From contig JACEEZ010003824.1 in assembly GCA_016584305.1 (NCBI GenBank), positions 200,001 to 264,000 of the forward strand: a DNA stretch of 64,000 nucleotides, written 5' to 3'. Made by a program: the position numbers and the translations under genes. How positions within the stretch are numbered: the first letter of the stretch is position 1; every line of letters starts with the position of its first letter. This document shows positions 51,501-61,468 of this stretch, one piece after another. The notes beneath the pieces are model-generated. The model saw only the letters and a program-made list of their open reading frames with translations. It ran no database searches and was not told the origin of the DNA. The stretch is from Chionoecetes opilio. Its lineage: Eukaryota > Arthropoda > Malacostraca > Decapoda > Majidae.

Positions 51501-54500
51501 GTGTAAAAGTTGTGACAAGAGCTACTTTGGGGCCACTAGCCGGGGACGAGAAACAAGATAAAAAGAACACAAGGGAGACACACGTGACCACAGGTAATCA
51601 AACGCTCTTGTCACTCACACAGACAAAGAGTCACCTAACAGATGGAAGCAAAGCCACAACATTGAGAAGTGGGCGTTTCAAACACACTAAAGAAAGGATG
51701 GGAAGCGTACGTCACGGCGAACCCAAGGAACCTCAACACACGTAAGGGTGGCACGCCGGCGTGGCAACGAAGGTACCGAGTCATGCTTGAACACGTGATG
51801 AGTAGATCAAAGAAGATCAATCATAAAAGCCTTAGGTCCTGCTAGCCTGCAGTCTACTCACTTGGGTCTCCAGGGACATCTTCTGTTGCCTGAGGTACTT
51901 GAGTAGGTCTCCCCGGCCCATGTATTCCATGACCAGGTAGGTGTGCTCGGCCCCAAACACCACGCCATGGGCATGCACTATGTGGCACGATTTCAGTTCC
52001 CTGAAACATGAAGGAATTAAGCATTTCAAGATCTTGTATACATAGCAGCCACAAATCATTATTGAATTGAGTAGCATGTCATATCTAGAAGTCACAAGTT
52101 CAGTGATGGGCGAGAGCCATCCCTCACGCAAATGGAAACCTGCCAGGCCAGCCACCGGGGCTCATAAGCACGCTGTGGAACCAAATGTAAGAAAAAAACC
52201 CTAAGGGAATGAGGCGGCCGCCTGTGCCACCCAGCACAAGGCGTGATGGGAGGGCTGGGCGAGGAGGCATTACTAGTGACCTTATTGGTCCCTTCCAGGA
52301 TGCTGACAGCCTTTGGACACCTTTGCCCTTGACCTGGAGGTCATGTACCCTAGGTCATCTAGGAGGCAACTATTGCATGATGGGAGTGATAGTCACGACA
52401 ATGGACACACATGACAAGGGCATCAACATTTTGGACTCATCCCAGCATTAGTGAATCACCATCTTGAACGACACACAATTTATATATGGAGACGGGTCCC
52501 TTCTAGTAGGATCCATTTCCTGTATAGCATGTCTAGAAATGTACAACTACGTAGGTAAATACACACACACACCACACACACACACACACACACCTGTGTG
52601 CACCGCCTGAACGGCTCGGTGGGTTGAGGCGCCCGGCACCATTCTGTGGCCCGGCGTTCGATCCCCGGCCCCGCTCATTCCTGGGGATTTTTCCACTGAG
52701 AAATTTGGGTGGTAACTATCCCCTTTGAGCAAGGGGATGGGGTGTGTGTGGTCCCAGCATTACCCAAAGATCGGTCATAATGAACTCCAAGCTCGCACCG
52801 AGAGGGTGAAACTGGCGATCGCGAGACTGACTGGCGTGGACAAGACCATGGGTGAATGACAAGGAGGTCAAGAAGAGGAACAGCAAGACATTGACAAGGA
52901 AGTACAGTTCAAGAAGACAAAGAATCAAGAAGAAAAGAGTTAAAGAATTGGTACTATGTAGTGCACAAAATTAAAAAGTTTAAAAGGATGAAGCCAAAGA
53001 GAAAAAAAAGGAGTTCAAGTAAAAAAAAGTTAAAAGAAGAAAAAGTAAAGAAAAAAAAGGACGAGGAAAAAGAAAAAAGATAGTAGTTCAAGAGTATACA
53101 AGAAGGTCTACCTACAGCATGAGCTTGGCCTCCAGCAGCATGTCCTCCTTGGCGGGCTGGTCCTTGGCCTCCTTCACGGCCACGGGCAGCCACTCACACC
53201 CCTGCTGCAGGTGCCCCTTGAACACAATGCCAAAGTTACCCTCGCCCAGCAGCGAGCTCTTCTCCAGCAGCTTGAGGTTGGCGGGGTTGAGCTGGTGGTG
53301 GCGGGGGATGCTGCTGCACACACTGTCTGTTAACACAACACTGATCATTAATTTCAATGCATGTTGAATGTTTAACTCCTTCACGCCCAGATCTTTCCTT
53401 GGCTATATGGTGTACAAAATCCCTTGTAAAATGTGTTAAATCCCTTGTAAAATGTGTAAAATCCCTCGTAATGTGGAAAATCCTTTGTAAAATGTGTAAA
53501 ATCCCTCGTAATGTGGAAAATCCTTTGTAAAATGTGTAAAATCCCTCTAATGTGGAAAATCCTTTGTAAAATGTGTAAAATCCCTTGTAATGTGGAAAAT
53601 CCTTTGTAAAATGTGTAAAATCCCTTGTAATGTGGAAAATCCTTTGTAAAATGTGTGAAATCCCTTGTAATGTGTAAAATAAAATCGTCTGTTGTTGCCA
53701 TAAAATTAAGAAAAGTAACAATACACCATACTAGTTAGTCGACAGTCAGGGTGGCAAGGTTGGTAGAGACGTTTATTCGCAATGTGTAGCGTCCCTGTGC
53801 ATTCGGTCAGCGGTTCGAGTCCGCCTAGTTCGTGCTGACGTGGCGGCGCTTTGTATAGTCAATAACCTTGTAGTTGGTACTTGCAAAGTGTCTAGATAGG
53901 ATGAAAATCTTATCTTAGTTAGTCGACAAGGATACTAAACAGGTCATATCTATTGAAATATTGCTTATATTCACTAAAATAGTCTAATGGTATCTAAATA
54001 CAAAGGAAATTACGTTCTGGGTCTCGCGGGGTTAATGTTTAATCTTGATCACGAAGGTTTTTGAGGCGGTATAATTTTCTCAAAAAATGTGTCGTATATT
54101 TTCTCACAAAAAGATGAGTTTGGTGAATCCTTGGCATGACTGTTGGGGAGTGTTGGAGGCAGGCAAGTGATCCTCAATGGGATAGGAAGGTGAGAGTGGT
54201 GATGAAAGTAAAGATGAATGAGTTGGCAAGTACGGCATGTAGTTTGCAGGAATGAGAAGGATGGTAGTTCAGCACGAGTGTGTGTTGGGAAAAGTTCATG
54301 TCTAACAAAAAATTGCCTAACATTAAAATTGCCAAGAACGAAATTTTCAAGATAAGATAACGTCAGTGTAAAGTAGTGTTGTGTGGAGTAATGGAGGTTG
54401 AGGTAATGTGGAGTAATGTGATAGAGGAGTAAGAGGTGTGTTTGGAGGGGCGGGTGCAGCTGCTGTCTGGTGTTACCGAAACACTAAGGATACAGTCAGA

Positions 54501-56378
54501 GGGGACACGGGGGAGGGAAAACAACCCCCCTCGAGGTACTTTCCGTGGAGGATCTTACCATTGTGGAATGAGTTTTATTACTGATTATTACTTGCAGATC
54601 TGCTTTCTAGGATCTGCGTTAGGATTCATAATGTCTTTGTCTCAGTCAATGCATGCCTCCCCCCCTCCCGCGGCCTCGCTGCACAAGACTTTCTACTCAT
54701 TCTCGTCCCTATTCTGTCCATCTTCCTAATGCAAGAGTTAATCAGTATCTTTACTCTTTCATCCCTTTCACTGGTAAACTCTGGAACTCTTTCTGTTTCT
54801 ATTTCTCCACCTTCCTATGACTTAAATCTTTTCAAGAGAGGAGTGACAAGACACCTCCCGAACTAAATTGGCCCACCCCTCTTTCTTTATTCTCTTACTG
54901 TCTTCTTTATAGGGACTGGCAACTACGCGGGCTTTGTGTTACCTCTTTTTGTTGTGCCCTTGGCCAGTCCTTTGTCATGTAAAAAAAAAAAAAACACTTA
55001 GTAAACATGCATCCTGTACACTGCACACTTACCTGGGTCCTTATAGATGGGGTTGTCATCCTCGACAGGTTGTTTTGGATTCGCACTCTCATGAAGACGA
55101 AGATGCCGCATATGGTTGCCAGGAGCAGAACGATGACAATGATCAGCAGCATCTGTCCGTGATCCTCAGCCTGCAATAACAACATAAGAACATAAGGAAG
55201 CTACAAGAGGCCGGGAGACCTACACGTGGTAGTTCCTGTTACTTAACACTACCTACACCACCTTTCATCCCCATCCATGTATTTATCTAGCCCCCTTTAA
55301 AGCTCCCTAATGACTCTGCACTAACTACCTGTCTATTGTGTCTATTTCAATCATTTACCACCCTATTTGTGAACCAGTTTCTCCCTATTTCTTTTTTAAA
55401 TCTACGCTTTTCCAGCTTGAATCCGTTACTTCTTGTTCTGCAATGCAAGACAGTGAGTGATGGTGTATACCGCACGCATACTCGGCTTGAAAACACTTGG
55501 ATTTACGAACGACATCTCGGAATCAAATCTGTTAACAAGTCTGGGAGCCATTGTAAATTAAAGGAATTGTAGTGATGACCCTCAACCTGCCATTGTGTAA
55601 GGTAAATAATCAAACCACTTTCCTAGCATATTTATAGATTTTTTTTTTATATCTCTTATATATAACCAAGATATATAGATTTTTTTATGGGGTTAAGAGC
55701 GTGTACTATCCATAAGACTATAAGGCAGAAGAGACTAAGGCATGAGACTATAAGGCATAAGACTAAGGCCTAAGACTAAGGCATAAGACTATATCCATAA
55801 GACATAAGACTATATGGTATTCAATCCCTTATTTATTTCTCAGAACAGCAAGAGAAGAGTGTCTGATGTGACTGCCTGATGTGACGCCTGATGTGACTGC
55901 CTGATGTGACTGCCTGATGTGACGCCTCATGTGACGCCTGATGTGACTGCCTGATGTGACTGCCTTATGTGACTGCCTTATGTGACTGCCTCATGTGACG
56001 CCTCATGTGACGCCTCATGTGACGCCTCATGTGACTGCCTGATGTGACTGCCTGATGTGACTGCCTGATGTGACGCCTGATGTGACTGCCTGATGTGACT
56101 GCCTGATGTGACTGCCTGATGTGACTGCCTGATGTAACTGCCTGATGTAACTGCCTGATGTGACTGCTGATGTGACTGGCTGAGTGTGTGCCCGTGACTG
56201 GCCGCCAAGCACTGACCTTGGTGGTGAAGGGGACCTTGGACACTTGGTCACTCACGGCCACAGGGGCTCGTGTATAGGCCTCCACTCTTAGCAGGTAGGG
56301 TGTTGCCGGGGTGAGGGTGTCCAGGCTCAGGTGGTACTTGTCCTGGCTCTTATTGGACGCACAGGATGACACACAGCG
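45538..56378 (-). CDS. receptor tyrosine kinase gene (partial: FN3, transmembrane, complete kinase domain)
   Basis: Exons in transcript order: 56378-56217 (FN3), 55170-55033 (transmembrane), 53326-53116, 52000-51862, 50688-50517, 49714-49578, 47662-47463 (kinase), perhaps 45577-45538 (terminal). The kinase exons are in phase and give all core motifs: Gly loop [17 protein letters not shown] lysine, HRDLAARN catalytic loop, SDLG (DLG for DFG), activation-loop [36 protein letters not shown]. This predicts an active membrane Tyr kinase. The transmembrane exon is in a frame that does not fit the kinase frame (see findings). FN3 plus HRDLAARN and paired Tyr suggest an insulin-receptor/ROS/ROR-like group; the subfamily is unresolved. 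More ectodomain exons must lie upstream at higher coordinates. Confidence 0.8.
46160..46310 (-). mobile_element. LINE 3' fragment (same family as 54540-54995)
   Basis: TTTACCAGTGAAGGGGATGA and GAAGATGGACAGAATAGGGA are the complement of 54640-54790. Confidence 0.7.
46345..47456 (-). repeat. 32-bp minisatellite anchored on the kinase exon donor
   Basis: The minus-strand unit is GGTTCAG|GTGGGTTGAGGG plus TGTTGTGATGGGT. The first unit is the real junction CTGTTCAG|GTGAGCCGAGGG at 47463, so exon end and donor are part of the repeat. About 35 units, with 17-20 bp variants. Confidence 0.95.
47463..47662 (-). CDS. kinase gene, C-lobe exon
   Basis: Acceptor ACACTTGACAG, donor TTCAG|GTGAGC, 200 nt, phase 0 in and 2 out. 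It reads [17 protein letters not shown] and [19 protein letters not shown]. Both borders are embedded in minisatellites. Confidence 0.85.
47664..48712 (-). repeat. 40/38-bp minisatellite anchored on the kinase exon acceptor
   Basis: Unit (plus strand) GTGAAGTGTAAAACAGCACT then AAATCAGTGAAGAAGCTGCC. The minus-strand junction TTTTACACTTGACAG|GG is the last unit. About 27 units; the distal ones lost two bases (38 bp). Confidence 0.95.
48713..49280. other. intron sequence with a LINE tail end at 49065-49115
   Basis: CTACCTCGTGTCTACAGGTC and CGGCCTCTTGTAGCTTCCTT mark a short piece of the LINE 3' tail. The open frame over 48721-49101 shows no domain. Confidence 0.5.
49281..49500. mobile_element. 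TTAA MITE family M, copy E
   Basis: TTAACCCTTTGAGACCCAGA at the left and GGGCGTGAAGGGGTTAA at the right, 220 bp, 78 bp from the activation-loop exon. Confidence 0.85.
49578..49714 (-). CDS. kinase gene, activation-loop/APE exon
   Basis: Acceptor CACCAATCAG, donor TATGAA|GTAAGT, 137 nt, phase 1 in and 0 out. It reads [15 protein letters not shown], then [20 protein letters not shown]. Confidence 0.9.
50190..50473 (+). mobile_element. CR1-like LINE C-terminal fragment
   Basis: [40 protein letters not shown] and FKERLDK-like end are the usual LINE ORF2 tail. Confidence 0.75.
50517..50688 (-). CDS. kinase gene, catalytic-loop exon
   Basis: Acceptor TTACTTTGCAG, donor CGTATTC|GTAAGT, 172 nt, phase 0 in and 1 out. 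It reads [56 protein letters not shown] tail starts 10 bp upstream of the exon. Confidence 0.9.
50698..51027 (-). mobile_element. LINE 3' tail abutting the catalytic-loop exon acceptor
   Basis: Same tail family. The minus strand ends CTTCCTTATGTTATGTTCTT right before ATGTTACTTTGCAG, so the pyrimidine-rich tail forms the acceptor's upstream tract. Confidence 0.85.
51195..51508. repeat. 21-bp minisatellite (same unit as 53406-53682)
   Basis: AAAATCCCTTGTAAAATGTGT units, about 15, with 18-19 bp variants, preceded by ATGGTGTAC. Confidence 0.95.
51862..52000 (-). CDS. kinase gene, hinge exon
   Basis: Acceptor TCCTTCATGTTTCAG, donor ACCCAA|GTGAGT, 139 nt, phase 2 in and 0 out. It reads [40 protein letters not shown]. 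Confidence 0.9.
52001..52558. other. kinase intron, no feature recognised
   Basis: No domain-bearing frame or clear repeat is seen. The short frame at 52209-52451 is unremarkable. Confidence 0.5.
52559..52592. repeat. (CA)n microsatellite at the SINE-B head
   Basis: CA dinucleotides with one CCA interruption. Confidence 0.95.
52601..52860 (+). mobile_element. SINE-B copy
   Basis: Begins GAACGGCTCGGTGGGTTGAG with B-box-like GCGTTCGATCCCCGGCC; the body matches 27909-28168 inverted. A purine-rich stretch (52870-53100) follows. Confidence 0.75.
53116..53326 (-). CDS. kinase gene, Gly-loop and VAVK exon
   Basis: Acceptor TTGTGTTAACAG, donor CATGCT|GTAGGT, 211 nt, phase 1 in and 2 out. It reads [42 protein letters not shown]. 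Confidence 0.9.
53406..53682. repeat. 21-bp minisatellite inside MITE copy F
   Basis: Same unit and same ATGGTGTAC lead-in as 51195-51508. Confidence 0.95.
53745..53915 (+). mobile_element. SINE-C with 13-bp target duplication
   Basis: TAGTTAGTCGACA at 53732-53744 and 53916-53928. The head resembles a tRNA (GGTTCGAGTCC B box), the body TTTGTATAGTCAATAACCTT, and the end ATCTTATCT. Confidence 0.9.
54036..54539. other. kinase intron, no feature recognised
   Basis: Purine-rich GGAGTAATG-type words near 54390-54430. No clear repeat boundary or frame. Confidence 0.45.
54540..54995 (+). mobile_element. LINE 3' end with poly(A), 38 bp from the transmembrane exon donor
   Basis: [21 protein letters not shown] tail then [13 protein letters not shown] and CTTTGTCATGT followed by a 14-A tail at 54980-54993. 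Confidence 0.75.
55033..55170 (-). CDS. kinase gene, transmembrane exon (frame conflict)
   Basis: Acceptor TTGTTATTGCAG, donor ACCCAG|GTAAGT, 138 nt. In the frame entered from the FN3 exon it reads AEDHGQ then [20 protein letters not shown], a transmembrane helix. To join the Gly-loop exon the exon end must be read in another frame, giving [13 protein letters not shown] and [11 protein letters not shown], which looks like a real juxtamembrane segment. Confidence 0.75.
55182..55440 (-). mobile_element. LINE 3' tail abutting the transmembrane exon acceptor
   Basis: Minus strand CTTCCTTATGTTCTTATG runs directly into TTGTTATTGCAG, the acceptor. Confidence 0.85.
55441..55857. other. kinase intron
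   Basis: 55700-55820 is an irregular repeat of AAGACTATAAGGCAT words; otherwise nothing is recognised. Confidence 0.5.
55858..56175. repeat. 13-bp minisatellite downstream of the FN3 exon donor
   Basis: GATGTGACTGCCT units (13 bp, with 11-bp GATGTGACGCC variants), about 24, ending 42 bp from the donor. Confidence 0.95.
56217..56378 (-). CDS. kinase gene, fibronectin type III exon (C-terminal half of a domain)
   Basis: Acceptor CTTGTGTTGCAG, donor ACCAAG|GTCAGT, 162 nt, phase 0 both sides. It reads [40 protein letters not shown], the L-x-P-x-T-x-Y and S-x-x-V-x-F-x-T signature of FN3 strands E-G. Confidence 0.8.
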
Positions 56379-56409
56379 CTGCAACACAAGACAACACAAG
56401 GGTAAGACA

Positions 56410-56745
56410 GCCACACATAAGATAAAGGGATACAATAAAGGCGATGTAGGAAGAGTTCTCACGGCTAGTAATCAGGGTAGAACAAGAAGTAACGGATTCA
56501 AGCTGGAAAAGCGTAGATTTAAAAAGGAAATAGGGAGAAACTGGCTCACAAATAGGGTGGTGAATGATTGGAATGGACTCAGTCGTCAGGTGGTCAATGC
56601 GGAGTCTATTGGGGTCTTTAAAAGGAGTCTGGATAAATTCCTGGATGGGGATGAGAGTTGGATGTAGGTAGAGTTAAGTAACAGGAACTACCTCGTGTAG
56701 GTCTGACGGCCTCTTGTAGCTTCCTTATTTTCTTATGTTCTTATA
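56410..56745 (+). mobile_element. LINE 3' tail (longest copy of the family)
   Basis: [54 protein letters not shown], stop, then 3' UTR and TTCTTATGTTCTTAT. Confidence 0.85.
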
Positions 56746-56999
56746 TCCACACAATGGTCCTCAGTTATTCTCATCTTGGCTGCTGTGTCTTGCAGGTAAA
56801 ACAATCTGAACTATAATACAAAGGAATATCCCTCACAGCAACAACCCTGATCGGCCACACTGGGCAGCCCTGTTACTTTTACTGTTAAAACCGGACTACT
56901 TTCAACCACTATAGCCTCTACGTGTTAAGCGGCAGAAAGCAAAGTTGAAGGCTCCTCCCCACCCATCTCCCATTCCCCCGGGTTAGCAGGAAAAAAAAG

Positions 57000-57700
57000 A
57001 AAATAAAAAGAGAAAAAAAGCAGCATGCAGTATTGAACAGTTGCCATGGAATCTGAAAGGAAAGGTTGATGGAGAGACAGACTGTAAGCTAAAGTTAAGG
57101 CCAGGGGGGGGGGGGGGGGGAGACACGCAACAAATGTACATAGGGCCGAAGAAATCAAGTTGGGCAGCTGATACTAGAAGTTGATCTAGTTTATTGTTAA
57201 ATGCCTCAACAGTGTTACTATTAACTAGTTGTGCTGGAAGAGTTTCAAATATCAACGACCCAATTAAAGAAGAAGAGCTTCGTTTTGTGTGACCGAAATA
57301 GTTTACCGATGATATCTTGCATCCATTACTGCGAGTAGTGCTCGTCCAATTAATATTCAAACAGTCGTTTATGTTAACATTATGAAAGCCATGGAACATT
57401 TCAAACAGCTCTATAGTCTCTTCATAACCTGTTTTGAAAAATGCAACAAGTCGAGTTCCTTCAATCGCTCTTCGTATGGCTTGTTTCGCAGGCGCGGAAT
57501 AATTTTAGTAAATTTTCTTTGTACTCTTTCCATCTTGTCTATGTCTTTTCTATGGTAAGGCGACCAGAACTGAACTCAATATTCAAGATGAGGACGTACG
57601 ATTGCATTGAAAAGTGTAAGAATAACTTTTTCAGACTTATACTCAAAAGTTCTTCCTTTGAAACGGCTATTTGATAGTTCTCTTATCAGCCCTAACATTG
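57000..57700 (-). mobile_element. CR1-like LINE 3' part (degenerate)
   Basis: Minus strand FNAIVRPHLEY, a stop, VQFWSPYHRKDIDKMERVQ, FTKIIPRLRNKPYEERLKEL, then IFETLPAQLVNSNTVEAFNN and a C run. Confidence 0.8.
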
Positions 57701-57839
57701 GAAAGCTTCCGTCCATTCATAGAGTACAGTAGTTAGTTAGATTGTTATTACAGTAGAACTCCTCAAATTTGGACTACATGGGGCTAAATGAGGCTGTCTG
57801 AGTTATAACTAAAAAATGTTACTTGAGATCGTGTATCTC

Positions 57840-58600
57840 TTAGCCATGAGACTGTGTGTGATTGTAGAGCATCCCTCGGCAACATCAAGATCACTGATTT
57901 TGTTTTTGCCGATGATGCAGTAATCTTTGCTGAGTCGCTGGAGGTCCTGGTGATGGCTCTTGAGGCGCTGCATGAGGAGGCAAAGCCTTTGGGACTTGAG
58001 GTCTCCATGACGGCGGGTCACGTCAAGAAGTCTTACGGCGGATTGGCATAGCCCACGGTGTTATGGACTCGCTCAGCGGGAGTATTTAGCATTGTCGGTA
58101 CCTATGCAGGAGGACAAAGATCTGGATCTTCAAGTCGCTTGTGATCCCTGTCTTACTCTATGGTTGTGAAACATGGACACTAAATAGCGACTTGAAGAGG
58201 TGAATCGATGCCTTTGGTAATAAATGTCTTCGCAGAAGCATGGCGTTTCGCTGGGATGATTACGTGTCAAATCAGCGATTGCACCGTGAGACTGAATCGA
58301 GGCCCATTACCTGCATAGTCCGTCAACGCCAACTTCCGCTATATGGGCATGTGGCACGCTACCCTGAAACCGATCCTTCCCATCGGGTTGTATCTGTAAG
58401 AGACAATCCGGCGTGGAGGAGGCCAAGGGGGCGCCCACAAGGCTCGTGGTTGGGGTAAGTTGATATTTCTTGTCGAGAGTTGCTTGGTATGGGAAGGGAG
58501 CCTGCATGGGGGACTCGCGCGTGGTGACCCCCGGGAGTGGCGTCGTAGGGTGGGCGAGGCGACGCGCCCCCCGGCGTATGCCCCCAATGATTGATAACTA
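57840..58600 (+). mobile_element. LINE reverse-transcriptase fragment (FADD motif) and C-terminus
   Basis: LGNIKITDFVFADDAVIFAE holds the catalytic FADD, followed by HEEAKPLGLEVS, later FRWDDYVSNQRLHRETESRP, RQLPLYGHVARYPETD and RRPRGRPQGSWLGQV. Frameshifts and stops break it. Confidence 0.8.
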
Positions 58601-59974
58601 AAATTCTTTACAGTTCGATTAACTGATATTTACATTATATTTTTCAAGATCTTTCTTAACTCCACTTTATCAACTTCTTTGTATCGCATTGCAGTCTTTT
58701 GAACTCTATTCTAGTTTCCATCATGAGATATCATAGCCTATAGTTATGGTGTATGGTTTCCTCTGTAATATCCCTGATTCAATGTGACAGTTTCATGGTA
58801 ATGCTGGAAATAAAACATGGCAATCTATTAATGGTGTTGCACTGTTCCTTGCCATGCATTAACCCTTCACGCCCAGAGCTTTCCTTGGCTAGAAAAAAGT
58901 TGTATGTTGTTAGCCATAAAATTACAAAAACTAACTGAATATATAAAATTAGTTAGTGGACAAAGATACTAAACAGGTCATATCTATAAAATATTGCTTA
59001 TATTCACTAAAAATCGTCTAATGGCACCCAAATTACAATGGAAATTACGTTCTGGGTCTCAAGGTTACGGAGACCATGAGACGACCGAGTAGCCGTCAAC
59101 CTCCAACTCCTCAGTACACTAGGCTGGCATTATCTACAAAATTCATAAATTCATGTATCTGAGAGGGATGCAAGGCTACATGGAGGAGCTTGTTGTGTGT
59201 CAACAGGGCTGGAGTAGACTAGAAGGTAGGCAGCCAGCGATAGCGGGTCCACTTTGGCACGGGATATGGGCCCCACTGGCCCCAATCCTAAATCGCACAT
59301 ACAATATGGTCTTTTCACAAACTTCTTTCATGTTGGGTAGAGAACCACTTTGAGGGTCATTCCATTTTTCCGTGTCAAGGTAGCCTTGTGATGTAATAAC
59401 TTTATGTTTTGTGTAGTTGCAGCATGAGCCAGAATATCATACTTTGGTATCTTGAATTTTTTTGATGGCGCTATAACAGATTGGCCTCCTACGATAATGC
59501 ATCATGACATTGATACCATCTTCTTTGATGTGGGCAAAAACTTTGGGTCTATTCCCTGTGTCTCCGGTACAAAGGAAACGCTTTGAGCAAACTAGTATTT
59601 TTACACGTGATTTTGGCTACGTATTAACTTGTACGATTGAAACGATCAGGTGATGGTCCTAAGAGTTTGTCTCCTACGTAACTTGAACATGCCATTATGG
59701 ATGACCAGCTTCTTGACGTGCCAATATCGTGGTTTTGTGGGTAACATGGCTGGATGTAGTGTTAGGAGGGGTGGCTGCTATATTGGGATTGAAGTAGTGT
59801 ACAAGAGATTCTCGAAGAACTCTCAGATCCTCGACCAACCATCATCTGTCTGGTGGGTCGTTGCTGAGGGTGTTTGGGATAAGTTGATATAGCAGATTCT
59901 GAAGACTCGCATCCCCCTCTCTCTCTCTCTCTCTCGGTGAACACGTACTCTGACGTCATCAATAATATTCGCGG
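58601..59974. other. no gene recognised; contains TTAA MITE G
   Basis: 58859-59067 is a MITE. 59100-59970 has short frames without domains and a (CT)n run at 59914-59935. Confidence 0.5.
58859..59067. mobile_element. TTAA MITE family M, copy G (one end decayed)
   Basis: TTAACCCTTCACGCCCAGAG at the left, TTCTGGGTCTCAAGG then TTAC at the right. Confidence 0.8.
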
Positions 59975-60125
59975 GCCTGTTGAAAGGATGAAACTTTTTT
60001 TCCCGCGCTTTTTACAAAAGTCGTGTTTTTACGGAAATACGGCGTGGAAATGAATTTTTTTTTGTGGATTTGGTGTTTTGAATTCAACATATTTACGCAA
60101 AGAAAAAATGGGTCTGGACGATTAT
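59975..60125 (+). repeat. dispersed repeat family X, full-length copy
   Basis: TTTTACAAAAGTCGTGTTTT to GGGTCTGGACGATTATTTTA, matching 5380-5535 inverted and 1-45. Confidence 0.65.
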
Positions 60126-60439
60126 TTTAAGTGAACTTAATCAACCAACTATCAAGACTCCTGTTTCACCAGCGCATCGCTCCACATACGACTATTGGCC
60201 GGTCGCTGCCAAGCTTCTCATGGGTCGTCTGCCTCGCTCACGGCTCTCGCTGCTTCGACTGGGCTCGGGTGATCATGTTGTTATGAAGCAGTCACGTCAA
60301 TCCCGCCTGCATGATCACCATAGCACCATAGCATAGCAGATCACCTTTGATACATGTGCGGCTATGCTGATATACGAGAACTTCACTGTACGAGTAGGCT
60401 CCATGGAATGCATCAGTTCCTATCATCGCGAACATAACG

Positions 60440-61055
60440 TACTCACTCATAATGTCTTCGTCAGCATTCAGTACTGTACTCAGCTCCTTCAATCCATATT
60501 CCAGTGAAGATGTGGCAAGAAAATGTGGATTGAAGGAGCTGAGTACAGTGCTGAGAGTAAGGGGATTGAGGTGGTTTGGGCACGTGAAGAGGAGAGAAGG
60601 TGGTGAGGCATTGGGGAGAGCTGTTGGAGTGAAAGTGCCAGGTGAGAGTAAGGCGATGGAGGTGGTTTGGGCACGTGAAGAGGAGAGAAGGTGGTGAGGC
60701 ATTGGGGAGAGCTGTTGGAGTGGAAGTGCCAGGTGAGAGTAAGGCGATGGAGGTGGTTTGGGCACGTGAAGAGGAGAGAAGGTGGTGAGGCATTGGGGAG
60801 AGCTGTTGGAGTGGAAGTGCCAGGTGAGAGTAAGGCGATTGAGGTGGTTTGGGCACGTGAAGAGGAGAGAAGGTGGTGAGGCATTGGGGAGAGCTGTTAG
60901 AGTGGAAGTGCCAGGTCGCCATCCACCGGGCAGGCCAAGGAAGACATGGAGGCAGTGTGTTGAAGAGGATCTGGCAGCATTGGCCATTGAAGAAGTGGAG
61001 GCAATGGATAGAGATAGTTGGAAGCGTATCATCGGCCGTCTAACCTCATAAAAAT
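60440..61055 (+). mobile_element. RTE-like LINE C-terminus with 91-bp tandem expansion
   Basis: Four copies of a 91-bp unit containing GAGGTGGTTTGGGCACGTGA, then RHPPGRPRKTWRQCVEEDL and MDRDSWKRIIGRLTS. The 91-bp period shifts frame at each copy. The same motif is doubled at 23140-23260. Confidence 0.85.
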
Positions 61056-61153
61056 TATGGGAAAAACTAAAGTTAAACAGAAAGAAGAAGAAAAAAGAAT
61101 ATAATGTCTCGTCATCTCACTTTCTGCCATTCTTTCTCCGTGACCATACATAG

Positions 61154-61314
61154 ACAGTAAAACCTCTCATATTCGGACTAATTGGGCCAAGGAGTGGTCC
61201 GAATAATGCAAGGATCCGAGTAATGGGGGGATTATATATGGGGGGATATGTATATTATAAAAAAAAAAAAAAAAAAAAATCTAGGTGTATATGTAGCTAG
61301 GAAATTTCGACCCC

Positions 61315-61346
<32 letters not shown>

Positions 61347-61468
61347 AATAAAAAAATAAATAAATAAATAAATATATAGCTAGGAAGTTTCGACCCCTTC
61401 AAAAAAAAAAAAAAAAAAAGGAGAAGGTCCGAATAATGTCAAAGTCCGAATACGAGAGGTTTTACTGT
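61154..61468. mobile_element. mariner/pogo-like MITE
   Basis: ACAGTAAAACCTCTCATATT at the left mirrors TACGAGAGGTTTTACTGT at the right. The interior is A-rich with two CTAGGAARTTTCGACCCC copies. Confidence 0.8.

Larger units (their letters stand above)
53372..54035. mobile_element. TTAA MITE family M, copy F, expanded by a minisatellite and a SINE-C
   Basis: TTAACTCCTTCACGCCCAGA at the left, TCTGGGTCTCGCGGGGTTAA at the right. 664 bp instead of about 215 because it contains the 21-bp array (53406-53682) and SINE-C (53745-53915). Confidence 0.85.

Noticed and set aside
50517..53326. Inactive pseudokinase, because of DLG in place of DFG
   Set aside because: The metal-binding Asp is kept, DLG occurs in active receptor kinases such as ROR and MuSK, and all other catalytic residues are present.
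57840..58051. Functional reverse transcriptase
   Set aside because: The FADD motif is present but frames are broken before and after it; only a LINE remnant.
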